A stretch of 64,000 nucleotides of DNA from Anisakis pegreffii. Taxonomy: Eukaryota > Nematoda > Chromadorea > Rhabditida > Anisakidae. Under the pieces are notes generated by a model that was given only the letters and a program-made list of their open reading frames with translations, made no database searches and had not been told where the DNA came from. Where the stretch lies: NCBI GenBank assembly GCA_035041965.1, contig JAPYMA010003053.1, positions 372,001-436,000 on the forward strand, given 5' to 3'. Positions 18,129 through 30,179 of this stretch are shown here, piece after piece. Each line of letters begins with the position of its first letter. The stretch's first letter is position 1. A program made the translations under genes and the position numbers.

Positions 18129-19630
18129 AATTTCTTCAGCAGCTCTTAATGAAATTACACTGACAAATAAATATCAATACTCTGAGAACAGTTAGAATCA
18201 GTATGATAAGGAGGATAATTCGTGATGCAAAAGCACACAAGATTATTCGTGGAAATTAGGCAAAAATAAGGAAGTGAATGTTTGTATTACATTGTTTCAA
18301 TCGTTCGTTATGTTTCGAGAATTGCAGCACTTATCAATGAACGAGATTCCATTGGACTGCTAGTGAACCACATAGTGCTGGGTGCAGATGTATTCTAGTC
18401 TCGTTTAAGCCTATGTCTCAGCCTACGACTAAGCAGAAGCTCGAGAGTAAACCTGACTTGAAGTCGAACCTATTTCGAGACGACTAAGTTAGGATACACC
18501 GATGGTACTCTTACCATTCTGTTCTACATGTGATCATATCAGTCCTGACTAAGAGCATTATATATGTCAGGTATAATCGAACTACACGATGAAATTTCCG
18601 TCGCCTTAGAAGATCTTGTACCTATTTTATTCAACCTGACTTCTGGTGAATGAAAACTGCGTGAGTCGCGGAGCAAACATCCCATACTGTAACATGCAAC
18701 TTTAGAAAAATTCATGTTTAGCCCCGTATGATCGTATTAATGTTAATTGTTGGTGCCATATATTCTGCAATCAGGTGACCTGTAAGCTCAGATCATCACA
18801 TAAACTGGCTAGATCTTAGCTTCAAGTCACAAAGCTTCGTTCTTGGTTCAAGAGAAATATGAATGGTACAGAGGAAGCAATCAACATTCAGCAAGCATAC
18901 TATCGAATAAAATTCTCACTTTGTTCTATATGTTAATAATAACTACAAGTACTGCGTATGCCATGCTCAGGCAACTTGTACTTTGCAGTCTTCCCAACAA
19001 ATTGGCTGTTATTAAGTGAACTTGCTGACCATCCTAGCCGTTATGATGCTGAGAAGTACCGGTCGGAGCAACAACGGAGATGACTTCATTGAACTAGACA
19101 CTGCGTATGGGGCTTTTCTGCTTGACCAGAACAATGGTCTTCTGTTTTCAATTAACCGTAATTTAACAACTTTTGGAAATGATAACTGTTTGGCGAGAGA
19201 TAACTCTTTTCAAACACTTATAATGTAAGATAAGACAAAATTTCTGAAGTCAAAGTGAATGCTTTTGTTGACTGCCGATAGTTTCATTTTGCATTATAGT
19301 CGGCCAATTTTGAGTCAACATTACTTAACAACTGACAGTTGGTGAATATGTGAAAATTGCCGGAGAAGGCTTATTTAAGCTTGAAAAAAATCACGCTGAT
19401 AAAAACTTAATCAAACGTTCTCAACTTAAGATATACAACCTAACTCAACCATTATCTCACAGGTATTTTCATTTTCTTTCTACCTTATTCAGTATTGGCC
19501 AGGCTATCAAACGTTTGCAACGTTGCTGGCCACAATGCTCGTGTTTCCGTTCACACTGTTTTAGCCTCAATTTACGTCACTCCGCTGGCTAGGCGAACAG
19601 GCCAAGTGAACACAACCGAGTATTTAACTA

Positions 19631-19676
19631 GTTGCCGTGAATACTTTGCATACTTAATCGTAGCCAAATACCAATC
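19631..19676 (+). repeat. Dispersed repeat, copy 1
   Basis: About 46 bp containing AATACTTTGCATA and TAGCCAAATAC match 36117-36162 at roughly 80 percent, with the same order and spacing. Two copies in 64 kb suggest a member of an interspersed repeat family; the element ends are not defined. Confidence 0.55.
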
Positions 19677-21353
19677 CAATGAATAATCACAACTACAAAA
19701 TAAATATTCCACCGATCGCTCACAGCGATCAACAAAACAATCGCTCGATTTGCAAATAACAAGTAATTTATCGCAGATTGAACATTAAAGGATCATGCGT
19801 CCCTGCATGAGTAAAACGATTGAGTACGTTGTTTACTCGCCAAAGTTGCTTGATTCCATTGTCGCCAGATGTTTGATAAGGCAGATGGTTTTTTTGGAAT
19901 ACTAAAATGAATTTTTGCATTCTTAATGAGAACTTGATCACCCAGCGTCAATCTCGCCTTCATTATTGCATGTAATAACCAATAACATCTGTTTGTTTTT
20001 TAATTACTCATTGAATTCATTCACTCCATTCATTTATCTCGTTAATTAATTCTACGCATGCGTTTATATTTCTTTCATGATTCCGTTGGTCGACTGTCGA
20101 TCACACGTTCCATTACTTCCTCTTTATGTTTTCATTGAATCACTAAGAGCAATTCCCATCAGTTCCTCGAACAATTGATGATTCTCGTTGTGGACGTGGA
20201 ATGTTCGCTGTTGAAACCAGCGAAATCTAGCTGTAAATGATCTAATGATGTCCTTTTCTTGAAAACAATCCTCCTTTTCGCAGTAGGTGGAAGTGGTTTT
20301 GATCGATGATCGTTTAAGAATGTCGTAATGCAATTTTGAAGTAGTTCGCATAATCAAAAGACGTAATTGTCTTAGTTGTAGAATGCCAATTTTACACACA
20401 AAGACTAATGACGAACTCGTCCACTGATTACTTTTTTATGTCTTTCGTCCAAATGGAATCATTCAAATTAAATCACTTTAATCGCCTTCAAAGATTAATT
20501 CCCATCTCATTATTGGTTTGATCCTAGCCCATTTATCACACTTATTAATAAGTAATAAGCGACATAAATGGACTGCCCGTATTTTCCCATTTGATAACTA
20601 ACTACTTACAAGCCACCTCATTGTTAGCAAATGCGATTCGTAGCCAACCAATAGATCAGAACAATTGACAGTAACGATTTCCAGTTCATTTCGTTTTTCT
20701 TTGGACTCGCATCAGATTCCCTTCCATGCATTGGCTCTACGCTATTAAACCAGTGATTTTGAGGCACCGTCAGAACGCGTATTGCATCAGCACTGAATAA
20801 ACCCATGACAAACGCTACTGTGCTCAGAGACTACCATGCATCGGTGAGTTCAATGTGTGCATGTGCCTTCCGTTTTTTAACAATTTCCTCCTTGAGCTAC
20901 ATCTGCTCGAATATTAAATGAATGCTGAAAGATTTACCCATCGACTCATGCTAAAATTGTCCATGAAACCGTTAGTGATGCAGATGCAAATGATTCTCAG
21001 AGGGTAGACTTGACAATGTGATAAACAATGGTAAATCATTTTCAACCATTTATAAAGAATCATCCGAATATTATTTCAACAAATCCATATTTTCAAATTT
21101 ATTCCGGTTCATAACCGTTGAATATTATCCCAAATAACATGAAACTTTGTCTACATTAGTGTCCACGATTCAATGAATACGCTTATTGTTTTCAATGGAA
21201 TATAAAAGAGTACGGACAGATATCCAAAGTATCATTTGATTCCCTTCAAAATAATCAGTACTATCAAGTGAGTCAAGGCAGAAGTATTTCTTTAAAAAAT
21301 CTGAGATTACATTGAAATGGTCTGAAATGAGAGTGGTGTCTTTGCAGCCTGAA

Positions 21354-24300
21354 ATGCCCGTGGACCCATCGGATCTGACAGATGATATCATTGCTGCAGG
21401 AGCAATTTTCGTCGTAAGTAGTTTTCGCGTAACTTATTTCAAGATTTGTTGAAATTGTCAGAGAAGAATTTCTATAATATGCTGATGCTTATTCAAATAA
21501 ATGGCCATAAAGGCGATTAATCCCTAATAACATCGCAACCACGCGTGTGTGCACTCGTCGACATCGGTACATCGGTATCATGTGAATATTAATTTTAAAA
21601 CAGTGGAAATTTTCTCATTCACCTCATAAATTTTCCATTCGGTCTGGTGGAATTTGATCATTGTTGATAAATCCACAAATCGAATGATCTTTTTTTTCGT
21701 TCCTCTTTAGGTGGCTATCATTGGAATTGTAACGAATGGAATGTCTGCAGCCACAGTCTTCAAAATGGATCACTTGCGAAATGCGTTCGGATATTCGTGT
21801 GCCTCACACGCTGTTGGCAATCTCGGTGTTTTGCTCATTTACGCCATTTGGGCAGCACCTATATTAATTGTATACGGCAGGTAATGCTTCTGATTCTTCG
21901 TGTTATGAAACTTTAACGACGTGAACAAATTGCGGTAGTGAAAATCAGGAATGAAAGCGGTGGGTTGGCAGTGAGTAGGACCATAGCCTTGGATTATGGG
22001 TCGAAATAGCTGACTGCAAGAAGTACGAGTACCTTGTTGAGATTTGTGTGCAGGAGAATCTCAGCTGAAATAATCCGATTTACTGATGTGCAATTCCTGA
22101 ACCAAACTACACGAAGTGGAAGCTAACCTCAGACTTAGGTCATGATGAGGGGTGATCCCTCTTACCCAATCAGGCTGTATGCCTGAGAATGGCTAAGAGT
22201 ATTTAAACATCGATTTAAAAAAATAAACCCGGTGCCTGCATTCCCTATCGTAGCTCAACGTAAATGCCTGAATTCATTGTGATCGTTTGTCCACAATAAA
22301 TATGAAATAGTGAATTGAACCAATATCATTCCTTGATCCACATCACTGTCAATTTGTTCTTAAAACGTCGATAGCCGTTTCAAGCAGTAGAATGTTCTAA
22401 GTCTTCGTTTACCTCATTTTCTGAAGGATTTCTGAAAACATCATTTCAATGTTAGCGCGGTTGCCATATTTTGTAAAATTTGATAATTAAAACGAGAAGT
22501 ATCTTGTCCAAAAGCAATCGAATTTTCAGACGGCATCATATTGTCCCAGACTGTCTTGCCTATAGGATTTTATCAAATATAACAGGTCAATTAACGATTC
22601 TGTTCTATTATGCTGGTATATATACAAATATTCTGATAACAATAAATCGATGCTTCGTGATAACATGGCCAGCCCTCTACCAGAAATACTTCGATAAGTC
22701 AATGACAATACGATGGATCATGATTGTGTGGTCATTGTCATTCTTACAAAGTTGTATCTATCTAATTCGTAAGTTGCGCATCTCAAGTCGACAGCTCCAA
22801 TAAGGACAATTACCAATAATGCCCATTTGAACAATAAAAAAGACTCAGCTCCAGCTTAGCGCTTTTCAGTTTTAGACCGCGTACAAGCTCAAGCTCTGCA
22901 CCTTTCAAGCTCGGTTTCGGTCCCACCTGCGCCTACGCACATCCAAAAGGTCGTCTCTGCCTCCAGCTAGGGCTCTGTGTCCTCAAAACATCGATCGTTA
23001 CAGCTCCGGCTCCAGATTTTTTTGGAATCCCGGCCTCAGCTGGAGCTCTCCATATTTTAAGGCTCAGGCTTCGACTCCAGCTCAGAAATATGCTTTGGTT
23101 CGCTCTGAAGGAATTCGGATGCAGACAAAAACCGCGGCTACTAAATGTTGCTGTGATATTTCGTTACGAGAGAGCCACGAAGAGTGTTTTTTGGCTTCTG
23201 AGCTTAGACATCATCGGCAACCACTTTCTTTAATGCGCGATCATTTCAGCTGGCTGTCACTTTTATTTCGACACCAAAATGTATATTTGGAGCTACTCGC
23301 CAACATCGTGCGGCCGTGTGATATCAACCATGATCGAAGTAGCGTTGAATTTATTCGCCGTATTTTTCATCATCTCCATGGACACATTCATTTTCTTCAA
23401 GTTCAGACGTATGAATAAGGTGTTACTTTGACGTTATTCTAAAACAAATAACTGGTATTCTTGAATCGTAAAATAGAATTCAAGCGCTCACTGTGCATTA
23501 TGGTGATTGGCACTGAGTCATCAACACTCCAGCTCTGATAGCATTTTCCTCCTTCTTTGATCACTCAGAAAGACAGTTTGTAACGTCACAGAGTGAACTG
23601 CGGTTCATCGGATTCGCTTGAGAGAGCGAGTTCAATGAATTGAAACCGAATAATTCAACGGCAACTTGAATGAACGTTGAAGGCACTTCGAAAGAGTGGT
23701 GCATGCCCAATCTCAGTTACCGAGCAACAGCAACGTCGCAAACGAGAGAATCGATTCTTCGTGCAGGTGATCGATTCTACATGTCTATCACCTCTGTAAC
23801 ATGTCATCGATGATCCGAAATCGTATCAAAATCATCCTCAGTTGATGTTGCGACTAGCGCGAAAAGCTAGCATAAAATGATGATGATGATGATAGTACTC
23901 AAAAATAGTACTTAGTTAGGTCAAATAGAAATGATTGAGCAATGGGCCGGTGTAACGCTGGGCTTTGAGGATCCGATCTGTTCAGAAGACATAAGTTTGA
24001 TTGCGCGTATCTCAATTTAAGAGATATTCAAAAGGGCTTCGTTTCGACAGTTGATGTCGTTTATTGAATAATTGTTTAGTTTTTCTTCATATCGAACGCT
24101 ACTCGTCGGACTCCTTCCTCCTGCAGCTCTCATTAAATCGCGACCAAACTTTTTTCTGCTGATATCGTACTAAACTTTCTCTGCATTTTTTCACACTACA
24201 ATAATTTCAGCGTGAAAATAACCACTTTTGCAGGCATGTTGCTCGGAGAGTCTTTATTTGTTTGCATTTACTTGTTTCTACGGATCAACGCTATTGCCAT

Positions 24301-25461
24301 ATTCCAAATGGGGATTGTTTGGTCTAACGACAATGATTTGGGAATTATTTCATACGTTCGACGGGTGAGTGTCACGATAAAAATTCTTCTTGCATCATTA
24401 AAGCAGTACTTGTCTCGTTGAAATACGGCATTCAACGGAATGAAAAGACTGACTGGAAATGGAGTTTTTTCAACGTTGAACAGCTACACTGGGCAATTGA
24501 TCGCTTGAATAATTTCATGCTTACTCACTGTAAAGTTTAACATCGGTCAAATATTGAGCCTAATATAACAACCTGGAACAAGTATTTCATGTCACTGAAA
24601 TGAGATCCTCTGTGATTGAATGTCGCCTTTCGAGAGATGACTCGAAACTGTTTGAAATGTCGATAATAATTGGGCATCGAAATTTTTGTGGGGATTGATG
24701 GTGCACCGAACTCTTCATTGCTACCCATCAGCACTTTCATAAAGTAGGCAAATCTAGCGTTAATCACGCGAATCGGGGATATCGATAATCTTCACGATGC
24801 GATTCGTGGATAACGCTTCACTATCCGTGCACATTTTATGATGATTACCTTCTCGGCGAGAAGTGGGAATTTTTAGGCAGGTTCCTCTAAAGTAAGCCTT
24901 TTGAAGGCTTCACAATATAAATTCTGTTCGTATCTGCAAACAATTAGCTTTAATACGACATGTTGCGACTGGGAAAAGAGCATTTTGAGCACGAAGAAAA
25001 ACAACGATGAGCAGTGTCACTTGAAAACAGTTAAAATTAGTCACTTCTTTGATCGATAAAGGTAATTAACGAACCAATAATCGTGGCATGCCATGAGTTT
25101 TCATACGAGAGCCGTACGAGTTTCGATGGTGGTAATGAGTAATTTCAGGATAATTTTGGTAGTGTTCAATCGCGACATAGGTTGCTGTCGGGGGAAGTCC
25201 TCCAAAAGAAGCAAAGCTCTCGAAAAAAAAGCTGTACTTGAGCGAGCAAAATCAAAAATGAAGAAAATCGTGCCATTGACGATGCTTTCAACCCGCAAAA
25301 AGGTTGTCAAACCAATCACTGTCAACGTCAAAGCAGCAGCTCATCAACCAAACAAGAATGCAGAAAATAGCAACAATAGGGGTTGTACTATAGAAAAAAA
25401 GAATAACGTGAATGAATTGAATGTTGATAATATAACTTACCACAATACTTATACTGTTTGA
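21354..25461 (+). CDS. Srx-type chemoreceptor GPCR, 373 aa
   Basis: Seven exons join in phase: 21354-21413, 21711-21880, 22530-22768, 23250-23408, 23717-23766, 24234-24364, 25149-25461. Seven hydrophobic helices are encoded. Srx landmarks are LRNAFGYSCASHAVGN after TM1, TINRCFVITWPALY at the end of TM3, the loop GCHFYFDTKMYIWSYSPTSC, the cytoplasmic QQQRRKRENRFFVQACC before TM6, and FDGIILVVFNRDI at TM7. The cytoplasmic tail is Lys-rich. The start ATG lies 6 nt after a TTTGCAG acceptor, which fits spliced-leader trans-splicing; an upstream in-frame ATG at 21327 is possible. Srx receptors are nematode-specific and are thought to sense chemical cues in sensory neurons; the ligand is unknown. 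Exon 5 is only 50 nt but supplies a conserved motif and restores the frame. Confidence 0.87.
22840..23085. repeat. Degenerate AGCTC/CTCCAG-rich repeat in the chemoreceptor intron
   Basis: This is a GC-richer island inside the intron 22769-23249. It consists of loosely repeated words such as CAGCTC, CTCCAGCT, GGCTC and CTCCGGCTC at irregular spacing, with AGCTGGAGCT also present. The frames are broken and no family match is evident. It looks like a decayed minisatellite or simple-repeat expansion. Confidence 0.6.
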
Positions 25462-25511
25462 AATCATATATAATCCACTTAATCGAAATCATTATATCTG
25501 TATGTGAATTG

Positions 25512-25748
25512 TTATTGTGTAAAGATTTCTTTGTTTTGTACGCAGCCATCATCAAAAACACCGAATCGCTCAAGAGTGTAAATGAAGTCTTCGACGTGAT
25601 CATGCTGAAATAATCGCTTTTGCAACAGATCTGAAAACGTGACTGTGCGCAAAAGGATTGCATCTGAAACGGCCTTAACCTCGGATCTATGAGCGATTCT
25701 CCACAATTTACCTATGAACTTATCCACAATTTTCCAGTGTGTCCTCAT
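25512..25748 (-). CDS. Small unassigned protein, tail-to-tail with the chemoreceptor
   Basis: A 78-codon ATG frame of balanced, charged composition contains LLQKRLFQHDHVEDFIYTLE and ends at a TAA 50 nt from the chemoreceptor stop on the other strand. Inside lies a possible 48-nt intron (donor AG|GTAAAT after codon 12, acceptor TTTCAG). Its length is a multiple of three, so both spliced and unspliced forms stay open. I recognise no family. The ATG has no clear acceptor before it and no upstream exon is visible. Confidence 0.35.
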   Translation of the reverse strand: MRTHWKIVDKFIGKLWRIAHRSEVKAVSDAILLRTVTFSDLLQKRLFQHDHVEDFIYTLERFGVFDDGCVQNKEIFTQ

Positions 25749-26104
25749 TATTCCTGATCACAGCAGTTCAACAAAGGTTCCAGTGATCAGTATAGGCAAA
25801 TTTTCATCTAAACCAAAATTGTTGCGTGATTAGTTCTTGCTTCTGTCATTGTTATTACTCAAAACAGTCGGTTAGCTGAGCGGTTGGCTGCAGCAAGACT
25901 TATGCCACGACAGTTGACAATTCGTAAAATCAGCTCTGAGTTCGTCTTAATAAATAAACTTCATCTAGTAATTGGTTCGCTTCGCCGATAGCTGAGTCAA
26001 TGTTTTAATTAATAGAATCATATTCTCATTTTTATCCTGATCGCATGCAATTGAATTTGAGGGCAACAATCTGAAAGCAAAATAAATTTTTATCGTTTGT
26101 ACAG
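25749..26104. other. Intergenic, nothing recognised
   Basis: Short AT-rich gap between two weak candidate genes. The acceptor GTACAG at 26104 opens the next candidate exon. No other signal is seen. Confidence 0.4.
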
Positions 26105-26685
26105 TGATGAAGCAACGATATCAGTAAAAAGACAAAAAGTGTATATATCATTTCGCGTTGAATATTCACTATCTGAACGAACACCGATGTGTATCGCTGA
26201 AAAGCGTACGGCTGAAAGCATTTGTTGCAGAGAAGGGGCAAGGGCATTCTTCAAGCAATTTGGTAACGCTTTATTGGGGAAACAAAACAAAGAGCTGAAC
26301 CAAACAGAGGAAGAAAGTACTCTGAACCCGTTAAGTGAGGAGAGTGATACAGTCAGCATGCCAATAGTACGTTATTTTTCGATTGACTGATTCATGACTT
26401 AAATTGTCCTATCGTGTTCGGAGCACTTTGTGCTGCTGATCATTTTAATATTTGTGAAATCGAAGTTTGTTGAAATAGAGAATAAGGATGGCGGTTAAGG
26501 ATAGCTCGAGTGTAATAGATGGAGACGAACCACCCTCACAGGTAAACCAAGCCAAAGCAACGACGAATCATGAAGATGGGCAAAACGACGAAGATCGATT
26601 TGAAACATCCATTGACGAGCCAGTAAAGGCGTTTCGTCGTAATCTAAAACTTTACTTTGAATTCATTAAGTTCCACATATGCTGA
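26105..26685 (+). CDS. Unassigned two-exon candidate (partial, start unknown)
   Basis: Exon 26105-26366 sits between an acceptor (TTTGTACAG) and a donor (GTACGT). Its single open frame includes AEKRTAESICCREGARAFFK and a Glu/Ser-rich end. Exon 26542-26685 follows an acceptor (CCCTCACAG) in the same phase, is acidic and ends with LKLYFEFIKFHIC before TGA. The composition looks like a hydrophilic cytoplasmic or nuclear protein, but I recognise no domain and found no upstream exon or start codon. Part could instead be a separate gene starting at the ATG at 26488. Confidence 0.3.
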
Positions 26686-27648
26686 CCTCGGTCAAATAAT
26701 ATTTCGACGATTATAAGAAGAGTTACTGCATATTCTTAGAATTACTTCCCAAATTCTCAAGTCTGCAATACAACTGTAATATGTGTTGCTTTCCTTTTAG
26801 GCAAATTTCGGTGAACAAACTATAAACGCCGCCTAGCCTGATGAATATATTAATTGCGTTCTTTTTCTGATCGCTGCTTAAATTTGCAACTAAGATCATG
26901 AAATGAGCATTCAAATAAAAGTCCTCCTGCATTTGACAACGTGTGTTATTTGCGAATTTGCATTCTGGGTCTGTTTCCAGGAACTGCAAAAAGAAGTTTG
27001 CATATCGTTGCCTCAGCGACCACTTACAACCAAACGCGGGTTCCTTTTCTTATATTAATCCTTACCTTTGATAACTGACCACTCTGAGTGGTCGAAACAG
27101 TCAAACTTTGTGTAAACTATCGATACTTTCAATCGTTAGGCATAACAGCATGAAAACAACTGATCAATTTTTTGAACCAATATATAAGATGCCCCCAAAT
27201 AAGACGTTCTCGTCACCATCTCTTTAAAGGCCTGCTAGGCGAGCAAAGAGATAAGAACATTTATTGTATAATATGTGAAGAATCGCTGCATTAATTCAGC
27301 CTCTTCCATGCTAACTTAGTAAGGCAAAAAGTTATTCTGGAAGAAAGCAGCTTGAAGGCTCAGAAATTCTTTAACAATATTCCATGCGCATTTCAGTGAT
27401 GTTTTTGCATTAAACGATCAACGAACAAATGAATATCACCTGAGCAATGGCAATACCCTCGTTGTTGTTCGCAAAAGGAATCCTGTATGTCACAATTCGA
27501 TTGTTTTCTCGGTTTTCGTCATTTTTGTTTTCTCGGTCATATGTCACAATTTTTTTTCTCCTTCATTTCAACAGACATAATGTTTATTGAGCGATCGTTC
27601 TCATTATGAGTTCATTCTACACGGACCCATCTCAATTTCAAAAGACAT
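26686..27648. other. Intergenic, nothing recognised
   Basis: About 1 kb of AT-rich DNA leading up to the inverted repeat. Open frames on either strand are short and lack splice or family support. Confidence 0.45.
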
Positions 27649-27730
27649 TTGCCCACCACCCCATTGCGCTCTAATCGCCTTCGAATTTTCCAATTCGAAG
27701 GCGATTAGAGCGCAATGGGGTGGTGGGCAA
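27649..27730. repeat. Perfect 39-bp inverted repeat with a 4-nt loop
   Basis: The left arm 27649-27687 starts TTGCCCACCACCCCATTGCG. The right arm 27692-27730 is its exact reverse complement, and TTCC lies between them. The arms are GC-richer than the flanks and symmetry stops abruptly at both ends; no target-site duplication is visible. A transcript would fold into an uninterrupted 39-bp hairpin. It could be a foldback element remnant, a hairpin small-RNA source, or a fold-back artefact from sequencing or assembly. Confidence 0.97.
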
Positions 27731-29228
27731 TACCCAATAAAATTTATGTTTTCATGGCTTCATGGTGAACAGAAATGAATTATTCGAATGCTTTCAGATA
27801 TCAGTGCTATATAAGTTATACAATGCAAATGGACGTTCTGTTTTCTTGGAGAAAACTGCGAAACAAGCTTTATTAATGTGTACAGATGAAAACGGTTCGA
27901 ATCGACGATTTATCGCTTATCAGTGAACAAATCAAACACACGATGATGAATTACTTCACTCGAACTTTTAAAACAATGTTGTTATACAGTGTACTCCTTT
28001 CCCATATCATATGAATTCAGCATACCTGAATGTTACTTGAATTTTACGATAATCAAAAGAAGAACACCAATAATTTTGAATAAATACGATAGCAATGCAA
28101 GTTCATCTTCTTGCAATTGGTCAATCACATGCATTTATAGCGGCGGATCAGATACTGGCTAATAATAAGATTCCATGTTATCATTACATACAGCAACAGT
28201 TATCATTAGACGACATGAAATCAATGTTTTTTCAAAATGTCAAGTTCTGATAAATCCCATCGGATTTACATGCGAGGAACTTTCGAAGTATCGCACCAAC
28301 TCTCATCAACCTTGTGAATTTTGCTCCATTTGGCATATTGGTCGTATATGTCCAATGCTGAATATTGTGACCTTTACTTCTTCCATCTGAGTTGTCAGAT
28401 TGAAGAACTGAAGAACGTATTGAAATTTATCTCCGAATATTTCACTGTATCATTAGAACTATCCATAATATCATCGATTTACTGCACATATTAGAAAATC
28501 AACAATTTAAAACAACAAATAAGCGGTTCAAAGTAACTTTCCTATATTCAAACTCAAAAAAGTAGCCAAGAATAGAAAATTTAGAAAAAATTAAACATCT
28601 GAACATTAACAGCGGACAATCCTAAAAGATAAACGTAACTATTGAATGCACATGAATATATCACAAATTGAGCATTAAATGGAACATATGGAACAGAATC
28701 GTTTGGTTGTACAACGAGAACAGAACGCTCGATCAATTTAACAAGAACACGCACATGAATGAAGGGAATAATCACACGAATCGTCGCATATTCAACAAGG
28801 AACAGCTCCAATCCTCAATCGCTACAGTTCGTAATCTCTCAGAAAAGCACACATCGGGACACGTTTCACACTCACTTGAAACAATTCATTCATAACGAGT
28901 ATACGCATACGTTTCTATCATAAATCTTTCTTTTACACAATTAAGTGACTCAAGATGACACATTATTTTAATTACTAACAATAATATTATTAGATTTTCA
29001 GTGCTTGTTGCGAACAAAATAGATTTATTCATTCATTTAATTAGCAGTTACAACTCATTACGAGTTTCAACACTGATGGAACAATATTAAAATTACTTTT
29101 TGCATAGAACTGCAAAAATGCAAATGAAATATGGAAAAGCAATATGGAATACACTGGATTGTGCAGGTATGCGTGTGTCGGAGTGTTTAATAACTGGACT
29201 AGAATATGAGTAAGAGATTGGAATGGTT
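27731..29228. other. Intergenic, nothing recognised
   Basis: 1.5 kb of AT-rich DNA containing the probable 3' UTR of the Nudix gene at its right end. No supported gene is seen. Confidence 0.45.
29024..29029 (-). terminator. Candidate polyadenylation signal of the Nudix gene
   Basis: AATAAA on the minus strand about 200 nt beyond the Nudix stop codon. Position and strand are right, but the hexamer is short. Confidence 0.35.
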
Positions 29229-30179
29229 TCATTTTGAGCACGTCTGCTTACTTTGCAAAAAGTTTTCGGCCTTCCGCAACAACTTAGCCATATCGTCGAA
29301 ATGCGCCGTTTCGATTGCCTCCTCCAGTGGCAGCCACTTCATTTTTTGGTGTTCATCCGATAATTTTATGGCGTCATTGTTGCATAACCGTGCCAACCAG
29401 TATTTTACTGTTTTCTGAAATATGATTTTTGAATTCATTTGAAACATTTTCATCTCGTCTTAAAAAATTCGTAAAACTATCATGTGAAGCTACATAATGA
29501 CATTTCGCTCGTGTATAAAAAATTTGATTCTTATGAATCAGATGTGACTTAAAGGATGAAAAAAAGAAAACATTTTTAGAACGTTTTGCGGGCATTTTTT
29601 AGGAAAGAGGTAATTTGTGGAAATGTATGAATAACACACATCTTTGGTAACTTCCCCATCATATCGGCTCTGCTTAACTTGATAGCGTAAAATCTCTTCG
29701 AAATCCTTATGTACATCCAAATGCTCTAGGCCAATACCGGCCTCTTCTTTCGTTTCACGAACGGCTGCTGCCCATTCATCCTCACCCGGATCGACATGAC
29801 CTCAAAGGAGCAGACCGTTAAAAAAAGCAATATAACATGCAAATACTGACTAATTTATTCGGCATTCGTGCGCAAACGCTAGTTCAATGTATTCTACGAG
29901 TAAAAAATTCAAAATTTCTCGATGTAAACGGACTAAATAACGATGACCGAATGCATTTCTAGTCAAATTTTTTCATCGAATCCACATAAATCAAGGAAAT
30001 GTGACGCTAGACTACATGAAGCTGAGACGGGATTTAAGAAATTCGTGAAAATGGCAGCTACCTTTCGGTGGTGTCCAGTGGTAGGGTGGATAGGAGGCTT
30101 GTAGTAACAGATATTCAAATTGATTATTTGCGTTTCGGTATATCAACATGCCAGCGGCACGTACAACCGCTGCACACAT
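29229..30179 (-). CDS. ndx-4: Diadenosine tetraphosphate (Ap4A) hydrolase, Nudix family, about 150 aa
   Basis: Three exons: 30179-30062, 29800-29652 (or to 29640, same phase) and 29414-29229. The protein begins MCAAVVRAAGMLIY and has LLLQASYPPYHWTPPKGHVD, matching the N-terminal half of animal NUDT2. The Nudix box is complete: G-HVDPG-E, then RETKEEAGI with the two catalytic-loop glutamates. The C-terminal exon carries KTVKYWLARL, EHQKMKWLPLEEA and a final helix, as in NUDT2 (147 residues in man). The enzyme splits Ap4A into ATP and AMP and is cytosolic. A second GT in exon 2 would add four residues, and the AAAGTAAGC near the end could be a cryptic donor. Confidence 0.86.

Larger units (their letters stand above)
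17882..21353. other. Intergenic, 3.5 kb without a supported gene
   Basis: Sequence between the channel stop codon and the chemoreceptor start. AATAAA at 18123-18128 probably belongs to the channel transcript. Around 19020-19150 two frames show short peptide-like stretches broken by stops, possibly a decayed gene. A dispersed repeat copy lies at 19631-19676. Nothing else is recognisable. Confidence 0.5.

Noticed and set aside
24212..24421. Open frame starting at 24212 as a chemoreceptor exon
   Set aside because: Using the acceptor at 24210 breaks the TM6-TM7 homology; the acceptor at 24233 puts QACCSES and WELFHTFDG in frame with the neighbouring exons.
27890..27910. tRNA B-box-like GGTTCGAATCG
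   Set aside because: No A box, acceptor stem or cloverleaf can be drawn around it.
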